Shown here in pieces: positions 1 through 7,678 of a stretch of DNA of 64,000 nucleotides. This stretch comes from Streptomyces himalayensis subsp. himalayensis. Its GTDB lineage: Bacteria; Actinomycetota; Actinomycetes; Streptomycetales; Streptomycetaceae. Position 1 is the first letter of the stretch. Each line of letters begins with the position of its first letter. Below the pieces are notes generated by a model. The model made no database searches, was not told where the DNA came from, and was given only the letters and a program-made list of their open reading frames with translations. The stretch lies in the NCBI RefSeq assembly GCF_013778455.1, contig NZ_JACEHE010000017.1:62001-126000 (forward strand), given 5' to 3'. The position numbers and the translations under genes were made by a program.

Positions 1-51
1 TGCCGCTTCGGCAGCCTGTGCACTGCCCAGGGTACGACGGTCCACGGACAT
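1..51 (-). CDS. Possible 5' end of a CDS leaving the window
   Basis: A minus-strand ATG (complement of 49-51) opens a frame that stays open to the window edge, only 17 codons. No convincing Shine-Dalgarno sequence precedes it and a GTG six bases further in could serve instead. It would lie just downstream of the sugar kinase, in the same direction. I do not recognise the product. With so few codons this is only a tentative partial gene. Confidence 0.2.
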   Translation of the reverse strand, partial: MSVDRRTLGSAQAAEAA

Positions 52-89
52 GGCCGTAGAACTTTTCGTACCGCTCCAGGTACCGCTGG

Positions 90-182
90 GGGCAGTCGCG
101 CCGCGCCGCTGTGGGCGAGCGTTCCGCAGGGCTGTCCCAGCGGTAGCTGGGGGCGGTGCACAGCCCACGACGCACAGTGCCG
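90..182. repeat. Dispersed intergenic repeat, copy A1
   Basis: The stretch contains CGTTCCGCAGGGCTG and, further on, CACAGCCCACGACGCA. The same blocks in the same order occur at 14801-14887, and a diverged relative lies at 19028-19105. The ends are partly complementary (GTGGGC against GCCCAC), so a hairpin can form. It lies between genes and I see no coding in it. Confidence 0.6.
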
Positions 183-204
183 CTACCAATACGGCAACGA
201 ACGA

Positions 205-1320
205 CTACCGGCCCGCGCGAAAGCCAATCGTCGGCACGGCCCGCCGCAAGGGCCAGGGCCGGGCAACATCAGGAAGCAACGCCTCCAGAAAGGCGTACCG
301 CCGCAACGCCGCAGGATCCTGATCGTCATACGCCCCCACCCGCCGCCACCACGCAGCGATCTCTGCCCACCCGGGCGCCGAAAGCGACCCCCCGAACTCC
401 TGCACGGAGAGCGCCGCGGTCAGCCCCGCGAAGGCGATCCGGTCGGCCAGCGGCCACCCGGCCAGCGTCCCGGTGACGAACCCGGCGACGAAGACGTCCC
501 CGGCCCCTGTCGGGTCGAGCGCCTCGACCTCGATCGCGGGCACCTCGGCGGTCTCACCCGTGCGCCGGTCCACGGCGTACGCACCCTCGGCACCGAGGGT
601 CACCACGGCGAGCGGAACGTACTCGGTGAGGGCGTGGGCGGCGGCGCGCGGGCAGTCGGTACGGGTGTACCGCATGGCCTCCTCGGCGTTCGGCAGGAAC
701 GCCTCGCAGTGCTCCAGGTCCGCCAGCCCGGCCAGGTCCCAGCGGCCGGTGTCGTCCCAGCCGACGTCTGCGAAGATCAGGGTCCCTTCGCTCGCGACGT
801 CGGCGATCCACGGTGCGCGTCTGCCGGGCGTGAGCGAGGCGATGGCGGCACGCGCGCGTGGCGGGCATTCCGGAGCGGGCTCCTCCGGTGGCGGCTCGTG
901 CCCGTGGGACACCATGGCGCGTTCGCCTTCGTACGCCATGGAGACCGTCACCGGCGAGTGCCAGCCCGCCACCCTGCGTGACGCCGAGAGGTCGATGCCC
1001 TCGCCCTGGTCCAGGGCGTCCCAGCAGTACTCGCCGTAGTGGTCGTCGCCGAAGGCCGCGGCCAGCGAGGTGCGCAGCCCGAGCCGGGCGAGCGCGGTCG
1101 CCATGTTGGCCACGCCGCCCGGGCTGGAGCCCATCCCCCGCGCCCAGGACTCGGTTCCGCGCTCGGGTGCGGAGTCGAGTCCGGTGAAGACGATGTCGAG
1201 GAAGACGGTGCCGGTGAGATAGACGTCCCAGGGCGGGTCGTCGGTGGTACGCAGCCCGGCAAGCGGGTCCACATGGGCTCCGTGGTACGCCCCTTGCGGC
1301 TCTCCGTCGTACGCGCTCAC
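205..1320 (-). CDS. PfkB-family carbohydrate kinase
   Basis: A ribokinase-like sugar kinase of 371 aa that would phosphorylate a sugar or nucleoside with ATP in the cytoplasm. The N-terminal PfkB signature is the glycine-rich PGGVANMATALARLG (about residues 67-81). The C-terminal signature is DPTGAGDVFVAGF (about 269-281), where Asp275 of the GAGD motif is the expected catalytic base. The GTG start at 1320 is supported by AGGGAG a few bases upstream. It lies 146 bp downstream of the glucarate dehydratase gene on the same strand, so a role in sugar-acid or sugar catabolism is possible, but the substrate cannot be read from the sequence. The family call is firm. Confidence 0.9.
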   Translation of the reverse strand: MSAYDGEPQGAYHGAHVDPLAGLRTTDDPPWDVYLTGTVFLDIVFTGLDSAPERGTESWARGMGSSPGGVANMATALARLGLRTSLAAAFGDDHYGEYCWDALDQGEGIDLSASRRVAGWHSPVTVSMAYEGERAMVSHGHEPPPEEPAPECPPRARAAIASLTPGRRAPWIADVASEGTLIFADVGWDDTGRWDLAGLADLEHCEAFLPNAEEAMRYTRTDCPRAAAHALTEYVPLAVVTLGAEGAYAVDRRTGETAEVPAIEVEALDPTGAGDVFVAGFVTGTLAGWPLADRIAFAGLTAALSVQEFGGSLSAPGWAEIAAWWRRVGAYDDQDPAALRRYAFLEALLPDVARPWPLRRAVPTIGFRAGR

Positions 1321-1466
1321 GACACGCTCCCTGAATGGTGCTGGTGAGCCAAGTGTGCCGGAACCCGGGGCCGACGACCCGTACCCGTCATGCAGCCGTC
1401 ACGAGACCCGCATCCGGCACCTGGCACACGGCACCCGCCACCCGGCACCGGAGGTGCGCTGGTGCG

Positions 1467-2795
1467 CTACCAGCGCGGCATGGCCGGCTCCGTCCACTCC
1501 GGGTCGGCGACACGCATCGCCGCCGCGTCGTCGCGGTCGCGCATCGTGCCGTCGTCGTCGAGCCACCGCTGGTGCAGGAACGCCAGCTTCTCCCTGTCGA
1601 GTTCGACGCCGAGGCCGGGGGTGTCGGTGACCTTCACGGTGCCGCCCTCGAAGGTGATGCGCTCGGTGAGTACGTCCTCGGACTGCCAGGGGTAGTGGGA
1701 GTCGCAGGCGTGGTGGAGGCCCAGGACGGTCGACGCGACATGGGTCATCGCCGCGAGGCTGATCCCGAGATGGGTGTTGGAGTGCATGGAGACGCCGACG
1801 CCGAAGCTGCGGCAGATGGCGGCCAGTTCACGGGTGTTGCGCAGCCCGCCCCAGTAGTGGTGGTCGGAGAGCACCACCTGCACGGCGTCGCGCGTGAACG
1901 CCTCCTTGATCTCCGCGAAGGTGGTCACGCACATGTTGGTGGCGAGCGGGACGGATGTCCGCGAGGAGACCTCGGCCATGGCGTCGGTGCCGAGGGCCGG
2001 GTCCTCCAGGTATTCGAGCACGTCGCCGAGTGCGGCGGCGACCTTCAGCGAGGTCTCCACGGACCAGGCGCCGTTGGGGTCGAGCCGCAGCGGGTGGCCG
2101 GGGAAGGCCTCGGCGAGCGCGCGGATCGCGGCGATCTCCTCGTCCGGCGGGAAGACACCGCCCTTGAGCTTGAAGGACGTGAAGCCGTAGCGCTCGGTGA
2201 ACCTGCGGGCCTGCTCGACGATCCCGGCGGGGTCGACGGCCTCGCCCCAGTCGTCCTTCTCGCTCGTCACGCCCGCGGGGTGGTCGGCCCACTTGTAGAA
2301 GAGGTAGGCGCTGTACTCGACGGCGTCGCGCACCTTGCCGCCGAGCAGCGCGTGCACGGGCAGGCCGAGGGCCTTGCCGAGCGCGTCGAGGCAGGCCACC
2401 TCGAAGCCGGACACGACGGACAGCCGCAGCTTGTCGGCGGTCTGGATGCCGCGCAGGCCGCCGACGTCGACGGCCTTCTCGACGCGGGCGGCGTCCACGG
2501 CGACCTCGTCGGCGAGGGTGAGCAGCCCGTTGAGGTCCGAGACCTGGCGCCCGACGAGCCGGTCGGCGTAGGGCCGGGCCAGCTCCAGGTACTTGGCGTC
2601 GCCGTACGTCTCGCCGACGCCTGTGATCCCGTCGGCGGTCACGACCTCCACGATCAGGCGGGGCGTGTAGGGCTGGTGGACACCCTGGGTGTTCAGCAGC
2701 GGCGGGTCCGCGACGAGGACCGGCGTGAGCAGCACCTCGCTGATGGTCAGATCACGGTTCGCGGAGGGGTTCACTGGACGGGCTGGAGGGGTCAC
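1467..2795 (-). CDS. gudD: Glucarate dehydratase (enolase superfamily)
   Basis: Dehydrates D-glucarate (or L-idarate) to 5-keto-4-deoxyglucarate, the first step of glucarate catabolism. The 442 aa are the usual length. Enolase-superfamily residues of the glucarate dehydratase group are in place: SFKLKGG (Lys209/Lys211), RLDPNGAW (Asp239, Asn241), YLEDP (Glu264), ATNMCVT (Asn287), VLSDHHYW (Asp311) and SMHSNTH (His338), which with Asp311 forms the catalytic dyad. The GTG start at 2795 has TAGGAG about 8 bases upstream. The divergent IclR regulator next door and two palindromes in the shared promoter region suggest substrate-controlled expression. Confident on family; exact sugar-acid preference is inferred. 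Confidence 0.93.
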   Translation of the reverse strand: MTPPARPVNPSANRDLTISEVLLTPVLVADPPLLNTQGVHQPYTPRLIVEVVTADGITGVGETYGDAKYLELARPYADRLVGRQVSDLNGLLTLADEVAVDAARVEKAVDVGGLRGIQTADKLRLSVVSGFEVACLDALGKALGLPVHALLGGKVRDAVEYSAYLFYKWADHPAGVTSEKDDWGEAVDPAGIVEQARRFTERYGFTSFKLKGGVFPPDEEIAAIRALAEAFPGHPLRLDPNGAWSVETSLKVAAALGDVLEYLEDPALGTDAMAEVSSRTSVPLATNMCVTTFAEIKEAFTRDAVQVVLSDHHYWGGLRNTRELAAICRSFGVGVSMHSNTHLGISLAAMTHVASTVLGLHHACDSHYPWQSEDVLTERITFEGGTVKVTDTPGLGVELDREKLAFLHQRWLDDDGTMRDRDDAAAMRVADPEWTEPAMPRW

Positions 2796-3245
2796 AGGGC
2801 GGCTCCTACGAGGTCGAATGCGGTGGCGAGGCCATCTCCATATGTAGATGACGATCGCACATGAGAATGGAGCCCACCAGTCGGATCAGCGATCCGTAGT
2901 GATCCTTTGGCAGCCTGTCACGTGCACGCCCGGCGCCCAGGCGACGTCGGGCACCCTCCTCGGTCAGGTCATACGGCCTGACCGACCAGCGTCCGGAGGG
3001 ACGTGCCACGAGGGCTGACGGCACCTGCCGCTCAGCACCAGGGCACGAAGGCGATTGGCTCGCACCCTGCGCAACACTCAGGGTCACTAAGCCGATCAAA
3101 GACGCTAGATAGGCGAACGGGGCCCGTCAACGGGGTCGAGCGGACGCGGAGTGCAGGGCGCCTGCGACAACGGGCGCAGTCGCCTGACGGCCCCGACCAC
3201 GCCTGCGCCCGTCCTCGTCCGGCCGCCCGCCACTACGATCGACGC
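2796..3245. promoter_or_regulatory. Divergent gudD/iclR control region with two palindromes
   Basis: This 450-bp gap separates gudD from the divergent regulator. CATCTCCATATGTAGATG at 2833-2850 is an 18-bp palindrome with one symmetric mismatch pair, 38 bp from the gudD start. CGGATC-AGC-GATCCG at 2882-2896 is a perfect 6-bp inverted repeat. IclR proteins bind such palindromes next to the genes they control, so these are operator candidates. The rest is less GC-rich than its surroundings. No gene is supported here, although open frames exist on both strands. Confidence 0.45.
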
Positions 3246-4391
3246 ATGTCGGAAGGAGTCCGCCGGCCAGCCGGCTCAGTCGCCGGACCGGAAGCGCGCA
3301 CCGGGGCCGGGACAGACGCCGGACCGGAAGCAGGCACCGGGGCCGGGACAGACGCCCGACCGGAAGCACGCACCGGGGCCGGGACAGACGCCCGACCGGA
3401 AGCACGCACCGGGGCCGGGACAGACGCCCGACCGGAAGCACGCACCGGGGCCGGGACAGACGCCCGACCGGAAGCACGCACCGGGGCCGGGACAGGCGCC
3501 GGACCGGATGCGCGGACGGGAACCGGGCCGGGAACCGGGCCGGGAGCCGGGCCGCGAGCCCCTTCCCGGGTCGGCTCGCGCGGCTCGGATGCCGCGTCGG
3601 CGTCCGAAACCGCCCGCGGCGTCCGCGAGGTGAAGTCCGCCGCTCGCACGGTGGAGTTGCTGGAACTGCTGGCCGCGCGCGGAGACCGGCCGGCGCGGCT
3701 GCAGGAGCTCGCCGACGAGCTCCGCGTACCGCGCAGCTCGATGTACGCCCTGCTGCAGACGCTGATCAGCCGCGGCTGGGTCCGTACGGACATCACCGGC
3801 TCCCTCTACGGCATCGGCATCCACGCCCTGTTCACCGGCACGACCTACCTGGACTCCGACCCGCGCGTGCGCCTCGTGCGTCCCTACCTCGACGAGGCGT
3901 CCGACGCGTTGGGCGAGACCATCCACATGGGCCGGCTCGACGGGGCGGACGTGGCGTATCTGGCCACCCGCGAGTCGCACGAGTACCTGCGCACGATCAG
4001 CCGGGTGGGCCGACGGCTGCCCGCGCACATGGGCGCGCTCGGCAAGGCGCTGCTCGCCGAACGCCCGGACACCGAACTGCCCGACGGCCCCTACGAACGC
4101 GCCACCCCGAACACCCGTACCGACCGCGCCTCACTCGCCGCCGACCTGGCCGCGACCCGCGAACGCGGCTACTCCACCGACCGCGAGGAGGGCGTCCTCG
4201 GCATCGTCGGCTTCGGCTTCGCACTGCGCTACGACGCGCCCGCACCCGCCCAGGACGCGATCTCCTGCTCCGTACCGCTGGCACGGCTCACGGACGAGCA
4301 CGAGCGGCAGATCATCGCCGTGATGCAGGAGATCCGCGCCAAGATCGAGGCGACGGCACCCTCGGCGAACGGCGCGCCGGACTGGCGCTGA
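3246..4391 (+). CDS. IclR-family transcriptional regulator with repetitive N-terminus
   Basis: A DNA-binding regulator, 381 aa from the ATG at 3246. The conserved part starts near residue 127: a winged helix-turn-helix (KSAARTVELLELLAARGDR, LQELADELRVPRSSMYALL), then the IclR effector domain (TIHMGRLDGADVAYL, RLPAHMGALGKALLAE, GFGFALRYDA, CSVPLARLTDEH). The first 125 residues are an Ala/Gly/Pro/Arg/Thr-rich extension built from a 12-residue repeat, not a family feature. The gene diverges from gudD and probably controls it. The start is uncertain: ATG 3246 has no good ribosome site and the frame is open further upstream. A start just before the HTH cannot be excluded. Confidence 0.85.
   Translation: MSEGVRRPAGSVAGPEARTGAGTDAGPEAGTGAGTDARPEARTGAGTDARPEARTGAGTDARPEARTGAGTDARPEARTGAGTGAGPDARTGTGPGTGPGAGPRAPSRVGSRGSDAASASETARGVREVKSAARTVELLELLAARGDRPARLQELADELRVPRSSMYALLQTLISRGWVRTDITGSLYGIGIHALFTGTTYLDSDPRVRLVRPYLDEASDALGETIHMGRLDGADVAYLATRESHEYLRTISRVGRRLPAHMGALGKALLAERPDTELPDGPYERATPNTRTDRASLAADLAATRERGYSTDREEGVLGIVGFGFALRYDAPAPAQDAISCSVPLARLTDEHERQIIAVMQEIRAKIEATAPSANGAPDWR
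3281..3532 (+). repeat. 36-bp tandem repeat in the IclR N-terminus
   Basis: Seven head-to-tail 36-bp units run from 3281. The units starting at 3353, 3389 and 3425 are identical, 3461 differs at its last base, 3281 and 3317 differ slightly, and 3497 is degenerate. Each begins CGCC(C/G)GACCGGA and contains GCACCGGGGCCGGGACAG. Because 36 is a multiple of three, every reading frame stays open. In the regulator frame each unit gives ARPEARTGAGTD. It looks like a young, length-variable minisatellite. Confidence 0.92.
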
Positions 4392-4640
4392 GCCGGACCC
4401 TGGCCCAGCACCCACAAGTCCCCGATCACGACACCCGGCCACAAGGCCAACGGCGACGCGGAGCGCCACTGCTACCCGGGTCTTTGATTCCGCAAACCCA
4501 CTGTGCTGCAGATCACGCCGCCCCGGCTTCTGCGCAGCTCTACGTGCTTGATACAAATTGGCGCGCGTTCCTGTCCGTCGACAGCCGCTCCACCCCTCTC
4601 CACCCCCCGTCTGTCGTTTTCGCATGCCCTGGGAACGCCC

Positions 4641-6005
4641 GTGTCGCCGCGCCACAACTCCTGGCCGTCCGCTGCCTCCTGGCCGCTCGTAGCCCTCTTC
4701 ACGGCGGGCTACCTCGCCGCTTATCTCCTGCCCACCGTGGTGGGCCGGCTCGGCGCCGGCCTCGCACTCGGCCCCGCTCAGGCCGGGGCCGTCGGCAGCG
4801 CCCTGCTGCTGTGCTCGGCCTCCGCGGGATTCGTCCTCGCCTCCCGTGTGGAGCTCCTCGGGCCGCGACGCGTGTCCCGGGCCGGGCTGCTGCTGGCGGC
4901 CACCGGTTACGGCTGCGCCGCGCTGTCCTCGTCCGTACCGCTCGTCGTGGCAGGCGCGGCGGCGGGCGGCTTCGGATCCGGTACGGCGACGACGGTCGCC
5001 GCGGCGGGGATCGCGGGCCGACGCGACCCACACCGGACCTCGACGCTCGGGCTGCTCGGCGTGTCGGCGCTGGCCGGTGCGCTGTATCTGACGATCCCTC
5101 ACCTCGGTGGCGGGCACGGCCTGCCGTTCGCCGCACTCGCGCTCACGGCGCTGCTGGTGTGGCCCGCGACGGGCCGGCTGGCCGGGCCGAGCGTCGCGGC
5201 CGGGCACACGGCGGCACCAGGCGCCCCTCTCCCCCACCGCCGTTCGGGCCTCGTCCTCGCGGGCGCCATGCTGTGCTGGTCGCTGGCCCAGAACGCGCTG
5301 TGGGGCGTCAGCAGCCGTATCGGCACCAGCCAGGCGGGGCTCGGCGAGGTCACCGTGGGCGCGGTCTTCGCGGCGGCACTGGGCGCCGCGCTCCTCGGCG
5401 TCATCGGTGCGGGGGCGCTGGGCGCGCGGCTGGGGCGTGCGCTGCCGATCGGCGCGGGCACCGTACTCATCGCGTGCTGCATCGCGGTCAGCGCATCCGC
5501 CGACGACCTGGCATCCTTCGCGACCGGCGAGATCGCCTGGAACACCGTCTACCCGGTGGTCCTGTCGTACCTCATCGGCCTCGCCGCATCGCTCGACCAG
5601 CGCGGCCGTTGGGCCGTCCTGGTGGGGTCGGCCTCCTCCCTGGGAACGGCCTGCGGCCCGCTGGCCGGCAGCCTGCTGTCGGCGTGGGCCGGCTACCCGG
5701 CGATGGGCGCCCTCCTGGGTGCCGGGCTACTGGTCCTTGCGGCACCGCTGACGGCGGTCGCCCTGCACACCGGCGGCCGCCCGCTCGTACCCGGTGCCAT
5801 CCGCCGCCGGGGCGGCGCCCCCGCGGCGGTACTCGCCGCCAAGACCGGCACCCCGACGGGCCCGCTTCCCCAGATCGGCACTCCGGAGCAGCCGGTCGTG
5901 GAGATCACGGTACGGAGCTGGCGACGGCCCCTGGCCCAACGAGCCTTCGGACCCGCGGGCCCAGAGACACCCACGCGCGCGGAGGCCTCGACGGCAGCCC
6001 GCTGA
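4641..6005 (+). CDS. MFS transporter
   Basis: A major facilitator superfamily permease of about 454 aa with roughly 12 hydrophobic segments: ALFTAGYLAAYLLPTVVG at the start, then many Ala/Leu/Gly/Val helices, with the tail after residue 390 hydrophilic. It would move a small molecule across the cytoplasmic membrane; substrate unknown. The frame is open from 4503, but the first 46 codons encode no membrane segment. I prefer the GTG at 4641 just before the first helix. A start at 4503 would add a 46-residue tail. No neighbour points to a substrate. The gene ends at the hairpin-repeat region. Confidence 0.75.
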   Translation: MSPRHNSWPSAASWPLVALFTAGYLAAYLLPTVVGRLGAGLALGPAQAGAVGSALLLCSASAGFVLASRVELLGPRRVSRAGLLLAATGYGCAALSSSVPLVVAGAAAGGFGSGTATTVAAAGIAGRRDPHRTSTLGLLGVSALAGALYLTIPHLGGGHGLPFAALALTALLVWPATGRLAGPSVAAGHTAAPGAPLPHRRSGLVLAGAMLCWSLAQNALWGVSSRIGTSQAGLGEVTVGAVFAAALGAALLGVIGAGALGARLGRALPIGAGTVLIACCIAVSASADDLASFATGEIAWNTVYPVVLSYLIGLAASLDQRGRWAVLVGSASSLGTACGPLAGSLLSAWAGYPAMGALLGAGLLVLAAPLTAVALHTGGRPLVPGAIRRRGGAPAAVLAAKTGTPTGPLPQIGTPEQPVVEITVRSWRRPLAQRAFGPAGPETPTRAEASTAAR

Positions 6006-6528
6006 ACGGCCTGCGCCGGCGGCGGGGGCCTGCCCCCGGCGGCGGGGGCGGCGGGGGCCTGCCCACGGCGGCGGGGTTCGCCTCGCCATCGCCGGAGGCG
6101 GAGCAGTGGCCCGCCGCGGAGAGGCGCAGCAGCCCGCAGCGGGGCCTGTCCCCCGCAGCGGCGCCTGCCCCTGGCAGCGGGGGCAGGCCACCGCCGGGAG
6201 CGGAGCGGTAGCCCCGCTGCGGAGAGGCGCAGCACTCCGCAGCAAAGCGACACGCGCCCACCGCGGAGCAGGGCGGCACCGCCGCGAAGCGGCGTGACGG
6301 GGCCGCGGAGCGGCCAGAACCAGGGCCCGCAGGGCCAAAGGGGCGGGCGGGCGGGAAACCGCCGCGGAGCGGCGAAGAAACAGGCCGCGGAGCGGGCATG
6401 ATCCAGGGGCCGCGGAGCGGCGAAGAACCTGTCGCGGAGCGGCAGGCACAGCCCCGCCGCGGAGCGGCACAGCCCCCGCCGCGGAGCGGCGCAAAGCCCC
6501 CCAGCGGCGCAAAGCCCCCCAAACGGCG
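6006..6528. repeat. Array of GCCGC-GGA-GCGGC mini-hairpins between convergent genes
   Basis: This 523-bp gap between the MFS gene and the deaminase contains many copies of a motif close to GCCGCGGAGCGGC, a perfect 5-bp stem with a GGA loop. Copies are densest at 6290-6510, with diverged versions (CCGCAGCGG, CTGCGGAGAGGC) at 6105-6290. Spacing is irregular, about 20-45 bp, so it is not a simple tandem repeat. All frames look open only because of base composition; I see no gene. Possible roles are transcription termination or mRNA 3'-end protection for both convergent genes. Confidence 0.75.
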
Positions 6529-7527
6529 TCACCCGGCGCCGAACTCGTACGCCTCCACCTCCGCCAGATACCGCCCCCGCCGCTCCTCGTCATGCTCGAG
6601 GAACGCCGCCTCGAAGGAGTTCCGCGCAAGCGTCCGCATCTGCTCCAGCTCAAGGCCGAGCGCATCGCGAACCGCGTGGAAGTTGTCGCCGACGTAGCCG
6701 CCGAAGTACGCGGGATCGTCGGAGTTGACGGTGCACAGGAGCCCGGCGGCCAGCATCCGCGCCAGCGGGTGCTGCTCGAGGACGTCCACGGCGCGCAGCC
6801 GTACGTTCGACAGCGGGCACAGCGTGAGCGGCACGCGCTCCCGCACCAGCCGCTCCACCAGCTCCGGGTCCTCCATGGCCCGCAGCCCGTGGTCCACGCG
6901 CTCGACGCCGAGTACGTCGAGGGCCTCCCAGATGTACGCGGGCGGTCCCTCCTCCCCCGCGTGCGCGACCCGCCGCAGCCCGAGCGCGGCAGCCGCCTCG
7001 TACACCTCGCGGAACTTCACCGGCGGGTGCCCCACCTCAGCCGAGTCGAGCCCCACGCCCACGATCCGGTTCAGGTACGGCTTCGCGGCCTCGAGGGTCT
7101 CCATCGCGGACTCGGAGGACTGGTCGCGCAGGAAGCACATGATCAGCTGGGTGGAGACGCCGTGCCGCTCCTCGGACCGGTCCAGTGCCCGCGCCAGGCC
7201 CTGGATCACCGTGCCGATGCCGACACCGCGCGCGATGTGCGCCTGGGGATCGAAGAAGATCTCCGCGTGCCGCACGCCCTGCGCGGCGGCCCGCTCGAGA
7301 TACGCGTCCGCGAGTTCCTCGAAGTCCTGCTCGGTACGGAGCACGGCCATCAGCTCGTAGTACAGGTCGAGGAACGACTGCAGGTCACTGAACTGGTACG
7401 CCTTGCGCAGCTCTTCGGTGTCCGCATACGGCAGCTCCACACCGTTGCGCGCGGCGAGCGCGAAGGCGAGCTCGGGTTCGAGCGTGCCTTCGATGTGGAG
7501 GTGGAGTTCGGCTTTGGGGAGGGGCAC
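6529..7527 (-). CDS. Adenine/adenosine deaminase family, probably adenine deaminase
   Basis: A 332-aa metal-dependent purine deaminase for salvage: adenine to hypoxanthine, or adenosine to inosine. Metal ligands are His9 and His11 (AELHLHIEG), His189 (VAHAGEEGPP) and Asp270 (VNSDDPAYFGGYVG); Glu192 and His213 are the expected catalytic residues. Several segments (HLHIEGTLEPE, FSDLQSFLDLYY, HAEIFFDPQAH, GLDSAEVGHPP, SDDPAYFGGYVG) match what I know of the adenine deaminase subgroup (Pseudomonas PA0148, yeast Aah1) better than true adenosine deaminases. The GTG start at 7527 follows TAAGGCG. It is last in a minus-strand run with rnz and the HIT gene. Family certain, substrate inferred. Confidence 0.88.
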   Translation of the reverse strand: MPLPKAELHLHIEGTLEPELAFALAARNGVELPYADTEELRKAYQFSDLQSFLDLYYELMAVLRTEQDFEELADAYLERAAAQGVRHAEIFFDPQAHIARGVGIGTVIQGLARALDRSEERHGVSTQLIMCFLRDQSSESAMETLEAAKPYLNRIVGVGLDSAEVGHPPVKFREVYEAAAALGLRRVAHAGEEGPPAYIWEALDVLGVERVDHGLRAMEDPELVERLVRERVPLTLCPLSNVRLRAVDVLEQHPLARMLAAGLLCTVNSDDPAYFGGYVGDNFHAVRDALGLELEQMRTLARNSFEAAFLEHDEERRGRYLAEVEAYEFGAG

Positions 7528-7678
7528 GGGCGCGCCTTACGTCGAGTCGTGGGGTGCGTGCCATGTGACGGCACGAGATCTTCATCGTACGAGGAGCGCC
7601 ACACAGCGGAGAAAACAGGCCAGACTCGGACGAGCCGCACGGCCGGGACGAGCGAAATGCAGGAGTACGCGCGCACAC

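Noticed and set aside
2806..3099. 97-codon minus-strand frame with a stretch like YDLTEEGARRRLGAG.
   Set aside because: Third-position base composition is not gene-like and it covers the divergent promoter and operator palindromes; a decayed gene cannot be excluded.
3003..3245. In-frame upstream extension of the IclR regulator (81 codons).
   Set aside because: No conservation of composition or ribosome site; it overlaps the control region. ATG 3246 is preferred, although the true start is uncertain.
3233..4028. Long minus-strand frames through the IclR repeat.
   Set aside because: A 36-bp repeat keeps all six frames open; these are shadows of the regulator gene.
6006..6528. Possible CRISPR array.
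   Set aside because: The repeated motif is only about 13 bp, variable, and not separated by spacers of even length; no cas gene is near.
5693..6665. Long open frames (about 205-312 codons) across the hairpin array at 6.0-6.5 kb.
   Set aside because: Composition follows the repeated GCCGCGGAGCGGC motif; no recognisable domains; frames arise from lack of A/T-rich stop codons.
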